A stretch of DNA of 64,000 nt, from assembly GCA_025618425.1 (NCBI GenBank), contig CM046833.1:34408247-34472246 (forward strand), read 5' to 3'. Below the pieces are notes generated by a model that was not told the origin of the DNA, ran no database searches, and saw only the letters and a program-made list of their open reading frames with translations. Source of the DNA: Heliocidaris tuberculata (lineage: Eukaryota > Echinodermata > Echinoidea > Camarodonta > Echinometridae). The position numbers and the translations under genes were made by a program. This document shows, one piece after another, positions 33,611 to 45,860 of this stretch (positions are counted from its first letter, which is position 1; every line of letters begins with the position of its first letter).

Positions 33611-35590
33611 TGTCAGAGCATTTTTTTAGTAAATACACCCCAAAGATGCTTTAAAACCTTTTTTTTTTTTTTTTTTTTTTTTTGATTTAGCAAAATTTTG
33701 CGCTGCTCCCTAGCATAATTCCATTTTAAACGCTGGTCACACTGGCAGTGGGTCCAGCTTTCTGTTGTGTTGTCCACTTCCGGTCTTTTCGCTTACACAT
33801 AATTAATGGTTAGTAGCGCGCATTTGAGTGTCCGAAGGTCTTCACACACCCTTATAACACAGCAAACGCGTAACTTCACTCACATGATTTTGCAAAGAAC
33901 TGGATGTATGATCATAATTCTTGAATTCTTCACTCTGGGGTGATAGGATTATGAAAGTTCATTTCATTACCTGTAATTTGATGTACATATTATCACATTT
34001 ACTTCAGTATCCAGTGATCATTTTTTATTTGATCTTACCCATGTTCACAATTTTGTCTATTGCAGTCTGTCAAAAACCACACGTATTTCCAGACACTGTT
34101 GCCTTTGTTCTTCCACTGAAAAAATTCTAAGGGTCAAGGAGGTCAGGGGTGATCGGATTCAGAATGCTGAATAAATTACCTACATGGTGATGTATAATAC
34201 TACGTGACTTGTAAAAAAATCCAGTGATCATTTTTTTCTCAAATTTTGACTTCAAGCAGGCAAAAAATGGCAAAATCTGGTCAATAACGGCATGGTAAGT
34301 CACGTGACCAGCATTTGATAGTTTCTGTTCGTAAACCCTTGTCATACGTGGCACATACAACAGGGTCTGAACTCATAGAATTTATGCTGTAGCTCATAGG
34401 TCATGTACTGTAGCTCAGCTTGTCAATGTTTTATGATATAACCAGAGGTTGACCAAGTTAGGATATCCTATACAGCATGGGGGATTTTGTTGAAATTTTG
34501 CAATAGGGTCTGTGTATATAGACTAGGCCAGTATCGTCTGCTAGGTGAACGAGATGAGCGAATACTACGTAAACTAACCATTATGTACATTTCTATCTAT
34601 GCACGATCAGCAACTTTACTTACTTCAGCTATACAAAGTATTTATCCCGTTTTTTATTATTTCATCCGTCATAATGGACAGTTCTGAGAACGAAGATTTT
34701 TAGAAGATGATTGTTTCACAACATCGTAAGTTATTAATATGGGGAAACATCCAACATTAAATGAAGAATGGAGCTTCTCAGTCTTGCACCGACAGCTGCG
34801 GCTACGTAGGACATGATACAGTGCTACTCTTATTCCCCCCCCCCCCCCCCGACCATGCCGACCAGCTAGCACATCGTTGCTTTGCACTGGAACCCCATAC
34901 CCACAAAAATACTTTTGTATGATTTAAATCAATGTTTAATTCACCTTTCGATAGCGTTTTAGACCCGATGTTCACTAAGACAAGTTAGCTGACCAATAGA
35001 AAAACTCATAATGCACGCCTGTGTCCTGGAAGTAGGCGTCAAAAAGTAATATAGCGTCGCCATCGGCAAATGTCTTACAGCTTTTGTTGATCCCTTGAAT
35101 TGTCATTTTATGGGAAGAGGAAGACACTTGGCGCTTTATAAATCGTGGACTAACTCTAACGTAGTGGGGATTTAACATTTAACATTTGGGGATTTTTGGG
35201 AGGACCGACGGATTGACCTTTCCCTACCGTTCCCCACCCCCATCACCCCCCCCCCCCAGCGCGAGGGGAGACAGGATTAATATCCTATACGTATTCATAT
35301 CATAGTGGAAATATTTTCGAAGGAAATTTTGGTTGGGGGGGGGGGGGAGGGGGCTCCTTATTTACACCGTGGCAACCGATATTCCTAAGTGACGTGATCT
35401 CCTACACCTCCCCTCCCCCGAATGATGTCTACAGATCGGTTTAGTCTGTCATAAGGGAATAAATAATATATTTGAGGCGATATATATAGAATAACATGTT
35501 TCCAACGGTATGAGGGCCATTTTCCCCATTCATGTCAATTTAGTTGTTGATAATAGGAATGACTTATGCGACAGCCGCCCAAATGTGCGG
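33216..35590. other. 3' flank of the death-domain gene, no gene recognised
   Basis: Holds T-runs at 33274-33292, 33570-33607 and 33660-33683, G/C runs near 34834 and 35334, and a TTTATTTATTT stretch at 33246. The phrase ATCCAGTGATCATTTTTT occurs at about 34007 and 34218, hinting at a small duplicated segment. Confidence 0.5.
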
Positions 35591-35596
35591 TTACGT

Positions 35597-35646
35597 AAAC
35601 CCTAAACCCTAACCCTAAACATTAACCCTAACCCTAACCCTAACCG
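35597..35646 (-). repeat. Interstitial telomere-like repeat (CCCTAA)n
   Basis: About eight CCCTAA/CCCTAAA units with one variant (CATTAA) in 50 bases, equivalent to TTAGGG on the minus strand. Confidence 0.9.
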
Positions 35647-36043
35647 GCCCCAATCCTAATCCTATATATTGTTTTCATTTTGCATGCTTCCATGAAATGA
35701 GCAAAAAGTAGAAAGAAATTGAAATAAAGAGTCCTAAAATATGAAGTGGCCGAAATCCCCCTCCCCATTTTTTTTTTACATCTAACATTTACATGTTCCT
35801 CCCCTTCACCCTGTCTCATGGAACATCAACCCCAACAATAAAACAAACAATTGTAGCACAGAAAGAATTAATTTCAACTAAGAAACAGCCCCCCCCCCTC
35901 CAAAAAAAAAAAAAAAGAAACCTGTTGAAAGTTCAATTTATAAAGTAATGGAATGCTTACATAAATCAAACTTCCAAAGGAGCCGAATTTTCACAAATAA
36001 AAGGCAGAAAAGTTTACGGCCACCTGAAGAGATCCGAATCGAT

Positions 36044-36553
36044 CGCGACAACCCCCCCCCCCGCCCCCCCGGGATATCTCATTGAGACCTGTACATCATC
36101 CGCGTAAATTACTTGCTGAATTAAAAAGCAGATTGCAGAAGCAGAATTTGATACCCTAAACAGGAAACCCGTCTGTCTCTGATTTCTACACCATTAACGG
36201 CGATTTTATATCTTGCTTGGTATTTTACATCCTATTTGAGGATTACAATCATCATCATAGACCTCTTTTTAGCCAAAAAGGAACCGTAAAAGAAATTTTA
36301 ACCTAATTTGGAACGCATTACCGATCTATATTCACCCCCCCCCCCCCTTCCGCGGATCTATCATCTCTGAATTTGATACCCTTTTTCTTGATTTTTTTTT
36401 TCTTTTCTTTTTTTTTTTTTTTTTTTGGACACCCTAAACGCGTAACCCGGGTTATACGCTCATTGCTGAAAAGGTACCCTTTTTATCCGTTTTCGTGTAC
36501 GTGGATGATGTACTGGCTTCAATGAGACATGCCCCCCCCCCCCCCCCCCCGGC
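36044..36553. mobile_element. ACCCTAAAC repeat element, copy 2
   Basis: C-run, then ATCTCATTGAGACCTGTACATCATCCGCG at the left; CGTGGATGATGTACTGG-CTTCAATGAGACATGCCCC at the right. Interior phrases TTTGATACCCTAAACAGG and GACACCCTAAACGCG are shared with copy 1. Confidence 0.75.
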
Positions 36554-36599
36554 GACCGCCGTGAAACCATAGAATTACACACGCACTAAACTGTGTATG

Positions 36600-37025
36600 T
36601 AACCATGAAGCTACAAATAGTATATGTATGCAGAACATGTACTAGCCTTTAGCCAAGGCACTCTGTGCTGTTATTTCCCTAAACGCGCCTAAATACATAG
36701 ACTAATCGCGCGACAACTGTGATCCGTGGCCCGAGGAGCGTCAGTACCGAGGCCTTTACTAACCTGAGTGATTGTTGTAGTTTATTTCTTTTGTTTTGTA
36801 TTATATTTCCGCTCCCAAATCCGTAGATAATTAGATGCCAAGTAGCTTACCCAGAAAGCCGCCCAAACCATCCCTTCCAATCCGATGCACCAATCAGAGT
36901 AGACAATGCGAGAGAATTTTATGAATATTCATTATTCAACATACATATTCATAAAATAAATTTTTGAGCGATCATATATCTGCCCGACGAACATGGCGAG
37001 CGGCGAAGAAGAAGAAGAAGATTGA
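36600..37025 (+). promoter_or_regulatory. Promoter-like stretch with a short start-codon frame, LINE edge
   Basis: A repeat-poor, GC-richer stretch carries a CCAAT box (36890-36894) and palindromic ATGAATATTCAT. About 100 bases later an ATG (36993) in good context opens MASGEEEEED and a stop, exactly where LINE-like sequence begins. It may be the first exon of a gene or element interrupted by the LINE. The promoter call is inference. Confidence 0.3.
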
Positions 37026-40000
37026 AAAAATATCTAAGTTTAAATTTGATTCCTGTATTGGGCCTCAACTAGAGATGGTAATATTCCATCTGCCTAGATG
37101 CTTCTATAGAGATTCTTTTTTTTTTTCTTCTTCTTCTTCTTCTTTCTTTGAATCGAAACGAGTGGAACAGTAACCTAATTGCAGCTGACAAAAGAGAAAA
37201 AAAGAAAGTTAGAGAGAGTGAAAAGGAGAAAAGGAAAGATCAAAACTGGAAGAAAATAAGTAACTAACAGGAAGGAAAAAGTGGTGAAAACATAACTGCT
37301 TATATTTTTTTTTACTCCTCTCCCAAGTCAAATATTGAACCATTATATATCTGCAAGCTCTCTTGCTCTGTTAATGGAATGTATGGGAAGCATGCATGTT
37401 GTAATGTATTACCTTGACTATATTGCATTTATCTATTTATTTGAGTGGTTTTCTATACTACCTCTTTCAACCTGAGGAATCTTAAAAGATTGTTCTTTTT
37501 TCCTCTTAACTAGAGTATAGTCCATTAGAGAGATATACTATGGAAAAAGGATAATAATAAGAAGTAAAAAAATATCTGAGTTTAAATTTGATTTTGTACA
37601 GGGAAAACTAGAGATGGTAATATAATCACTTTCATCTATGCTTGCATGATATTTATGCAAAAAGAGAGAATAAAGAATTGAAATAATAATAATAAAGTGC
37701 CTACCGATTTTGTTTCACTTGTATACTCATCTCTTCGATGGGAGAACCAGTAAAAGAACTTTTAAAATGTTGATTATCCACGACTGGTGTAACCCTTTTT
37801 GTATTATCATATGTCTCCAAGTTTATATTATCACATGTCTCCAAATTTAAATAGCAGTCTTCTGGAGAATAATTATTTGTCAACAGTTGCTGCCATCTTA
37901 TACATGTACACCTTTTTTCAACTCGCATGATTTTCCATGTGAATCTCAAGCTCCCTCTTTTGTTGTTGTTTACACTAGTAATGGTATAAACTCATAATTC
38001 ATAATGAGTTATCTGGACAACATTACATTTATCTGTTGTTTGTTCTTACTGATCCAACCTGAAGAATCTTAAAGAGCACTTTTTCTGTCCTTGTAAATAA
38101 ACTAGTCCTTCTAGTGAACGATCTACAAGAGGGACATCTATAAGAAAGAAAATCAGAAGAGGAAAGTTCTCTGAATCTAAATTGTGTGATGTAGTACGAT
38201 CACTTCAGGTATTGTGTTTATGACATCTTTTATAAAGAAGCGAATTGCTGCTTTTTCATTTTCTTGTGTTCTTTCACAAATGAACAAAGTGAACCAGAAA
38301 AATGATTTGTGAAAAGTGTTGAATACTCATTTTTTCTTGTAACACCTGTCCGAATTAAGGGCAGGTTTATTGCCATCTCTGGGATAGGTTAATAGCCTTC
38401 TCTTACTACCTTACTTTCTTTTAACTTCTTGTCAATATTTCACTGTGTATTCAATAAGACTTAAAGATTTATTTTGGAATAGCTTCATCCCTACAAAGAC
38501 ACTAACTCCAAATTAATTTTTTTGTCTATATTATCAATCTACTCGTTTGGTCTCTTTTACTACTCGTACTTGTATGCAAGAATAACTGTCCAATTATTGT
38601 TTATCATGTACAAACAAAAAATGTTTACTGGTGCTGTTATTTTCTAATTATGTAGAAAGCTACATTAACACTTGCAAAACTCGATTGTGGGTATCTCATT
38701 TGTCTCTTGCTCTTACCTAGCCCCCACGTGTTCAAACTGCTTGTACATTTAATCTAACTTTTTATTTCACACTTTTGATGCATCATTAGGAAAAACAAAC
38801 GTTACACCAAAAGTCTAGAAACTCTTGAATTGTACAAATGAATTGAGTTTGTATGCATGTAGTCAAATCCCAAACGGGTCTTTATCAAAGTCTTTGTGCA
38901 AGGTTCTATTCTTTTCTGCTGTGCAAATCAGTTAACAGTATATATTACGGTGCTCATCTCATATGCATTATGTTTACAAAAGCTGGATTTTCGCTCACTT
39001 GTTTAGTCTGTCATTTTTTCAAATTGATTTTTGGTCTGGCACAATTGTCATCCTACTCGTTTACTTATTTTTCACTACTTGTATATCTACGCAAGAATAA
39101 CTGTCAAATTATTATCTATTATGTACAAACATAACTTTTTCAGGTTCTGTGGTCTTTATCAAAGTCTTTGTGCAAAATCCTATTTTATCCTGCTGTGCAT
39201 ACCAGTTAATAGGTTGTATACGGTGCTCTTCTCATTTGCATTATATTTACACAAGCTGGATTCTCGCTCACTTATCTTTTGTATCTGATAATAATAGTAT
39301 TGCATAACAATGAATGCACATGCATTTCTGGCCAAATGTTCCTAAACTACCTCAAACCACCACTAGCTCTTGTTTAGTATTTTAATATCTTTGTTATTCT
39401 CTTTCTTTAAATGTGAGCGAACGTAAACGCGAGCACGAATGTTTTGTTTATGAATCACACTGTCTTCAAGATTTCTATGACTTGACCAAACAAGCACTTC
39501 TGGTATTCTGCATGTTGAAGTAGATGCTCTTCATGTATTTTAAGCCATTCTCCAAACTTACCAATGATATCTTACAATAGTCGTAATGTATTTATAATGC
39601 CTAGTTATTGCCTCTGCGCTAATCAATTTCTTTGATTGTCTTTTCAGGTCATTTATGGCAGTGTGGTTAACCTTTTTATTCATACAGTGTCATATCATTA
39701 TGACCTGGACAGTTTCCTTCTCAACTGGTTATGACTTTTTGTCGATTTCCAAATTCTTACCTATCGTGAAACAGCTATTCTATTTTTTCCTTAATCTTAA
39801 GGTTATTTTTTTTTTTAATTGAATCCAGGACCCGGAGATATCTAAACTGAAATGGAATTGCCTCCCTCCCGTAGAACGCTATGTCAAGCCCAGCACTACC
39901 CTTCTAATCATCTTTATGTTGATTTCTATCTTATACTCAATCTTTGTGTGCTTTATCCTTCTTCTACTGTTTATCTTGTGTTTTCGTGTTTGTCGTTTAT

Positions 40001-40080
40001 CTGTCTCCGTCCTTCACTTTACTTCTTTATCTCCTTGAGCAGGTCTCTCTTAGCGTATTGGACCATTGTTATGTTTCTGT
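37008..40080 (+). repeat. Probable LINE 5' region with repeated units
   Basis: Landmarks recur in order: ATATCTAAGTTTAAATTTGA (37030), ATATCTGAGTTTAAATTTGA (37572), TCTCTGAATCTAAATT (38167); and CAACCTGAGGAATCTTAAA (37469) with CAACCTGAAGAATCTTAAA (38056). The period is about 540-590 bases. A second repeat, TCTTTATCAAAGTCTTTGTGCAA with CAAGAATAACTGTC, occurs at 38508-38995 and 39014-39280. That these belong to the LINE is inferred from orientation and contiguity. Confidence 0.55.
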
Positions 40081-43000
40081 ATGGCTCAGTCTGAATTGCT
40101 TTTCAGCTCGCTTGATGAAGATGAATTCCAGAACTGTTTTTTTAATTACACTCCTCATTCTCCTCCCCGACATGTAGGTGGATCACGCTCCTATGAGGAC
40201 TCTATAATAACGGAACTCAACGAGAAAACCCAGGAACTTAATCTTGATTCAGATTCTGACTTAACTCCTAATCACACCCCATCCAAATACTTTACTGTAA
40301 ACCAGTTCCATTCTTACTCATCCGAAAATTTTAAAGACGAATTCTCTTTACTCCACTGTAATATAAGAAGTATGAACAGAACCTTTGAGTCACTGAAAAT
40401 TTTGCTTGATAACTCTGCTATACCACTCTCAATCATTGGAATAACCGAAACATGGATTACCGATTACCAAGATCAAAATTTATTCTCGTTGCCACATTAC
40501 AAATTCGAATCCAATCACAGGATTAACAGACATGGGGGTGGAGCTGCATGTTTTATATCCAACAAACATGAGTACTCTGTTATTCCTGAGCTCTCTCTTT
40601 TAACAGAGTGCGTTGAATCACTTTTTATTCATATAAAAAATAATGGAACCAAAGATATTGTTGTTGGCATAATTTATAGACCTCCCAATTCAAATCTAGA
40701 TTCATTTTTCCTCTCATTACAAGATATTATTCACGATCCCCGATTGAGCAATAAAAATTGTTTTGTCATGGGCGATTTTAATATCAATTTGTTAAACATG
40801 CCTGACGGTCACTCTTCTTCGCACCGATTTCTTGATAATCTTTTAGCAGCTTCTTTCTTGCCACTTATCTCCAGGCCTAGCCGATTGACAGACACTTCCG
40901 CCACACTCATTGACAATATTTTCTCTAATGTTAACCCGTCACCAAAAGCTGGTTTTATTATCTCTGATATTTCAGACCATTTCCCCATATTTGGACATTT
41001 CTCATCATTGAAAAATGTTGATAAATCATTTGATTCTAGATATGCCCCCTCTCTAAGACGACAAACTACAGAAAATAATATGAACAAACTAGCATTATCG
41101 TTAAATAAGGAAAATTGGACCAATGTTTTTAGCTCAAAAAATGTTGATGAATCATTCGATAATTTCATGAATATCCTCCATAAACATCTTGATAAAACAA
41201 TTCCTTTGTCTAAAAACAAGCCTAAATATAAGAAGAACCCCAAATTACCCTGGATCACAAAATCTCTCCTACGATCAATTAATAGAAAAACAATCTTTTT
41301 TATAAATATAAGTCTAACCCTTGTGACAAAACTCGTAATAAGTATACATCTTACAAAAATGTTTTGACTAATTTGATACGAAATGCCAAAATCTTATTAT
41401 TGCAATCAGCTGGATCTTTTTAGAAACAACATCCAAATGACTTGGAAAGTAATTAACAATGTCCTTAATAAACAGAAAAAGAATAATCAAACCATTAATA
41501 AGATTTGCCACATGAATAGGGAAATAACCAGTTACAACGAGATATGTGATGTTTTTAATAAATACTTTTCCAACATTGGTTCAGATTTAGCAGAAAAGAT
41601 CCCTGCAACTGACATACCTTTTACGAGATTTTTGAAAAATCCCGTCCCTAATTCGTTATTTCTATTTCCAACCAATACAAAAGAGGTATTTGAAATTGTA
41701 AATAAATTACTTAGCAAAAAGAGTTCGGGATTTTACGAAATTGACAATATATTGTTGAAAAATATCATTCCACAAATCGCGCAACCTCTCGTTCACATAT
41801 TTAACCTTGCACTCACATCTGGAATTGTACCGAAAAATATGAAGATAGCGAAGGTTGTCCCCATTATATAAGAAAGGCGACCAAACAAAATTAGGTAATT
41901 ATAGGCCGATATCACTCCTGACCTCTTTTTCAAAAGTTTTAGAAAAAATCGTGTATTCTCGAACCACGCAATAATAATATCTTTTCTGATAATCAATTTG
42001 GTTTCCGTGAGAAGCATAGTACAATACACGCAACTCTGACGTTTATTCATAAAGTAGCAACTGCAATAGACAACCACTTTCATACAATTGGTATTTTCTT
42101 AGACTTCTCCAAGGCCTTTGATACAATTGACCATAAAATATTATCAAAAAAATTATCTCACTATGAGTTAAGAGGTAAGGCCTTGGAGTGGTTTCAAGAC
42201 TACCTTTTAGATAGAAAACGATTTGTTATTTTGAATGGCGAAAGGTCATCAATGCAAAGTCTTAACTGTGGAGTTCCACAAGGCAGTTTACTTGGACCTT
42301 TGCTTTTCTTAATTTATATCAATGACATTCAGCATTGCTCTCACTTATTCTCCTTCATTTTATTTGCAGACGACTCGAACATCTTCTTGTCAGATCCCGA
42401 CCCACATAAACTTCTCAGAGCTGCAAAATGCGAATTGGAAAATGTTTCTCAATGGATTAAATCTAACAAATTGTCAATTAATCTACAAAAAACAAAGTTT
42501 ATGTTATTTAGCAACACTCTTCATAAGCTTCCTGGTGATTTGACAATTGATAATACCACTCTTGAGAAAGTCAGCTCTACTAAATTTTTAGGTATAATAA
42601 TTGACGAAAAATTATCTTGGAGAATTCATATAAACGAAGTGTGTCAAACAATTTCCCGTAATGTTGGAACTATAAATAAATTAAAACATGTATTCCCACC
42701 TTCCACCCTCCTCATGCTCTATTCTACACTAATCCTACCATATCTTACGTATGGTATTCTAGCTTGGGGCAACGCTTCGAAAGTTCAGCTTGAGAGACTT
42801 TATCTACTGCAGAAGAAAACCCTCCGTATCATATTTGATAAAAATTTCCTTACTCATGCCAATCCAATGTTCTATGACAACAAAATATTGAAAATTCTTG
42901 ACGTATATCTTTTTCATCTTGCGCAATTCATGCATAAATACAATAATCACGAATTGCCAAATATATTTACAAATTTGTTTACTAGAAATAGCGCCATTCA

Positions 43001-43199
43001 CAGGTATCCAACAAAACAATCAAATTTCTTCCATACACCTCTTACCCGAACATTATTTGCCAAAAAAATATTTACCTTTGCTGGCACCAAGCTCTGGAAT
43101 TCATTGGATGATAGTTTAAAACTGCCACAAAGTCTTTTCAGTTTTAAACAAAAAATGAAGAAAATATTGATTAATAACTATAAAAGTTCCTTATATTGA
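40081..43199 (+). pseudogene. LINE ORF2: endonuclease plus reverse transcriptase, frameshifted
   Basis: Starts at ATG 40081 (MAQSELLFSSL). The apurinic-type endonuclease spans about 40330-41010: LLHCNIRSMN, IIGITETWI, VVGIIYRPPN, VMGDFNIN and SDHFPIF. The reverse transcriptase spans about 41870-42600: NYRPISLLTSFSKVLEK, DNQFGFREKHST, FLDFSKAFDTIDHK, GVPQGSLLGPLLFLIYINDI and LFADDSN. The C-terminal LPQSLFSFKQKMKKILI ends at 43199. The group is CR1/L2/Jockey-like; the exact clade is not determined. Four frame changes (near 41290, 41388, 41865 and 41965) inactivate it, but few stops occur otherwise, so it died recently. Confidence 0.93.
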
Positions 43200-43259
43200 T
43201 TGGCCTGCTCCCTCCCCTTCTCCCTCCTTCTTTCTCTCTCTCCCCTCTCTCTCTCTCCC

Positions 43260-43291
<32 letters not shown>

Positions 43292-43313
43292 TCTGCTTCT
43301 TTTTGCATTTCAT

Positions 43314-43362
<49 letters not shown>

Positions 43363-43795
43363 TGTACCTTCCTTATTTTTTGTATACGTTGTCAACCAGT
43401 GCTGGGCTAATCCCATATTTTGTGTGAAAAATAAATTTGCTAGTATAAATGCATAATCGTATTATTTTGGGACTTAAGTAATACAAGCTTCGCTTTTAAT
43501 TTAGGTTCCACCACTTTTGTTTTACTATAAGTTCCTCCACAATCTTTGTGAATATCTCATTGAATCTTTGTACTGTACTTATGATCTAGTTTGTATAATT
43601 ATTATGTTTTACTTTCGTGTTATATTCTTTCCAAACATTGTAATTATGTCATTTTTGTATTATCTTTCGTACTTTGTACTTCATTGATATTCATTTATGA
43701 TTGTCATGTATATTGTATTTCAATTTGTTGAAAAAAAAAACAAAAGTGGAAAAAATAAATTCAAATCAAATCAAATCAAATCAAATCTGCTATCA
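43200..43795 (+). mobile_element. LINE 3' UTR and (TCAAA)n tail
   Basis: After the stop come a (CT)n tract (43230-43290), a (GT)n tract (43317-43360), AT-rich UTR and a terminal AAATTCAAATCAAATCAAATC repeat at 43765-43795. A short tandem tail rather than poly-A is common in CR1/L2-like LINEs. Confidence 0.7.
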
Positions 43796-44099
43796 AAGAG
43801 CCTTGAATATGCGGCTGAAAGGTTGAAATTTTCATCTTTTAAGGAGTTACAATCAAAAGCTATAAGATCAGCAGTGAAAGGGGAAGATGTATTTGTTAAT
43901 CTTCCAATCGGTTATGGCAAATCTGCAATTTTTCAATACAAGCCATTCCACTGTGCAAGGACTTCTTCGTGCGCACGGCAACAGTCGCTGCGAGCACACC
44001 ATACCCATCGGTGTCTCCTACCGAAACTGTCCAGAGTTCTGCTGGAGGGGCTACTCGCACTGCACTGTCCATTGAAGTTATCAATAGATCTACTTAAGT
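43787..44099 (+). pseudogene. RecQ-like helicase N-terminal fragment
   Basis: The frame SLEYAAERLKFSSFKELQ, KAIRSAVKGEDVFVNLP and IGYGKSAIFQ matches the RecQ-type motif 0 (Q motif) and the Walker A site (GxGKS). A short frame change then leads to AIPLCKDFF and a Ser/Thr-rich stretch to a stop at about 44099. The helicase core after Walker A is missing. RecQ-like open frames of this style occur in several animal transposons, so it may be element-derived rather than a host gene. It starts right at the LINE tail. Confidence 0.65.
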
Positions 44100-44469
44100 A
44101 GCAAAATAATGAATACTCTAGTCAGTAAATACTCTATTGTTTTTAATAAATCCATGTTTATTGAAAATTGAACTAGATATTATTAATTATTAAGTACATT
44201 TGAATACCAATTCCCCATAATTTGATAAACGAATCCATGTAAAACATCACGGTTAAAACAATTACGATTGGCCACGATAGTCACTAGCTGCTGTATATGT
44301 AAGACCTTCATCAACATTTGATTAAAATCTGACAATAAAACCAATTTAAACTTCATACTGTACACATGGTACATGTGATATTTCTAAGTTCAAAATGACA
44401 TTTAGTTTGTTTTGTGTGTTTTTTGTGTTTGTTTGTTTTTTTTTGTTTTGTTTTTTGTTTTTTGTAATT
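44100..44469. other. No gene recognised
   Basis: AT-rich, with a GTTTTT-rich tract at 44410-44475. Confidence 0.5.
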
Positions 44470-44790
44470 TTTTAATTTTCAATATTCAAACCAATGCTCA
44501 AGTGATAATATATGTAGGTCCAATTTTCTCTTGCATGACCTGACAAAACTGCAATTTATCGAAGTAAATTTATTTATACATCATGTTTAAATTGAAATCC
44601 AAAATATGATAGAAAAGATCCAACAGTTTTCAAAGTATCGATGACAAAATATATCCCTATAGCAATCCGAGATTTTAGGTAAAGGTTATCATCTTATTTC
44701 AAAATGTCTTTCGCAAAACAAACGATAACGAGATTTTTCATTAAAGGTCCACCCTACAGCTGCCCAATTATAAACAGATACGAGCATACT
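44470..44790. repeat. Dispersed repeat, copy 2
   Basis: Partner of 3131-3434. Aligned blocks include GTGATAATATATGTAGGTCCAATT and TCTTATTTCAAAATGTCTTTCG. It runs into a complete GATAACGAG MITE. Confidence 0.7.
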
Positions 44791-44872
44791 CACAAGTACG
44801 CACCACATAGTAGGGTGTACCTTTAATTGAAAATCTCGTTGTCGTTATCGTTATCGGTCAAATGTGACCTAC
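44713..44872. mobile_element. GATAACGATAACGAG MITE, copy 3
   Basis: AACGATAACGAGATTTTTCATTAAAGGTCCACCCTAC faces GTAGGGTGTACCTTTAATTGAAAATCTCG plus GTTATCG units and ends TCAAATGTGACC. Confidence 0.78.
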
Positions 44873-45054
44873 GCTTTCAATATCTGTTTGCCAATGACAT
44901 TCATTTAATACCTCAGTTACAAGAACGAGAGCGAAGACAGACCGACAACAAACCGAACAAATAATTACATTAAATCGAATAGCCAAGAAGTGGTCGGTTT
45001 AGAATCGGTGCAAAAGTTTCCGATACAATTTTTCACGAATGACACAGGTTTTCG

Positions 45055-45244
45055 TTAGAGTACTTTTATATAGAGAGTAGCGGCATGGACGTCTGACTTT
45101 TCTGGAAACAAAATGGCGTTCGAATTCTTTCTGTTTAGAACACCCAGGTGCTCATCGGAATTGAATAGAAATGTTGCATAGCCGTGGAAACAAAATGGCG
45201 TTCAAATCATGAGTTGTCACTACTCTCTCATAGAGGTACTCTAG
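45055..45244. mobile_element. Small inverted-repeat MITE, about 190 bp
   Basis: TTAGAGTACTTTTATATAGAGAGTAG faces CTACTCTCTCATAGAGGTACTCTA. The phrase GGAAACAAAATGGCGTTC occurs twice inside. Confidence 0.7.
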
Positions 45245-45283
45245 TTTTCATTTCGTCATACCGCCATCTACGTTTCAATGATC

Positions 45284-45557
45284 CATTCTTCTTCTTCTTC
45301 TTCTTCTTCTTCTTCTTCTTCTTCTTCTTCTTCTTCTTCTTCTGTATGTCTGTCTATCTATTTGACTCTGCGTCTCTTATTTCACACTCTGTTGATCTTT
45401 TTTCACCTCCCTTTCTCGGTCTGTCTGTATTTCTCTGGGTCTTTCTCTTTCTGTAAGTCTGTCTGTCTGTCTGTCTGTCTCTCTTCCTCTCGCTAAGTCT
45501 CTTTATTTCTGACTCCTTCGATCTCCCGCCTCCTACCCTTTTTTCTGTCTTATTTTT

Positions 45558-45602
<45 letters not shown>

Positions 45603-45860
45603 AATACTCACTTTCTTTCTTTTTCTCTTATACTTTGTGGCGGATGGTGCGATGACAATTCTCGGTCTGTGGAAACAAAATGAGTCCGATAACAGATCGC
45701 TGTGAGATATTATTATGCACCAGTCTTCAACAATAATCCTTCACGCAACGTTTTATTTTTTCTTTCTTTCTTTCTTTTTTTCTTTCTTTCTTTTTTTTTT
45801 TTTTTCTTTCTTTCTTTCTTTTTTTCTTTCTTTCTTTTTTTTTTCTTTCTTTTTTTTATT
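45284..45860. repeat. Pyrimidine-rich microsatellite tract
   Basis: (TTC)n at 45284-45342, (TCTG)n near 45455-45480, (CT)n at 45560-45598 and (TTTC)n at 45760-45860. Open frames here are artefacts of the repeats. Confidence 0.92.

Noticed and set aside
40809..41258. 149-codon minus-strand frame
   Set aside because: It lies opposite the LINE endonuclease frame and is a shadow.
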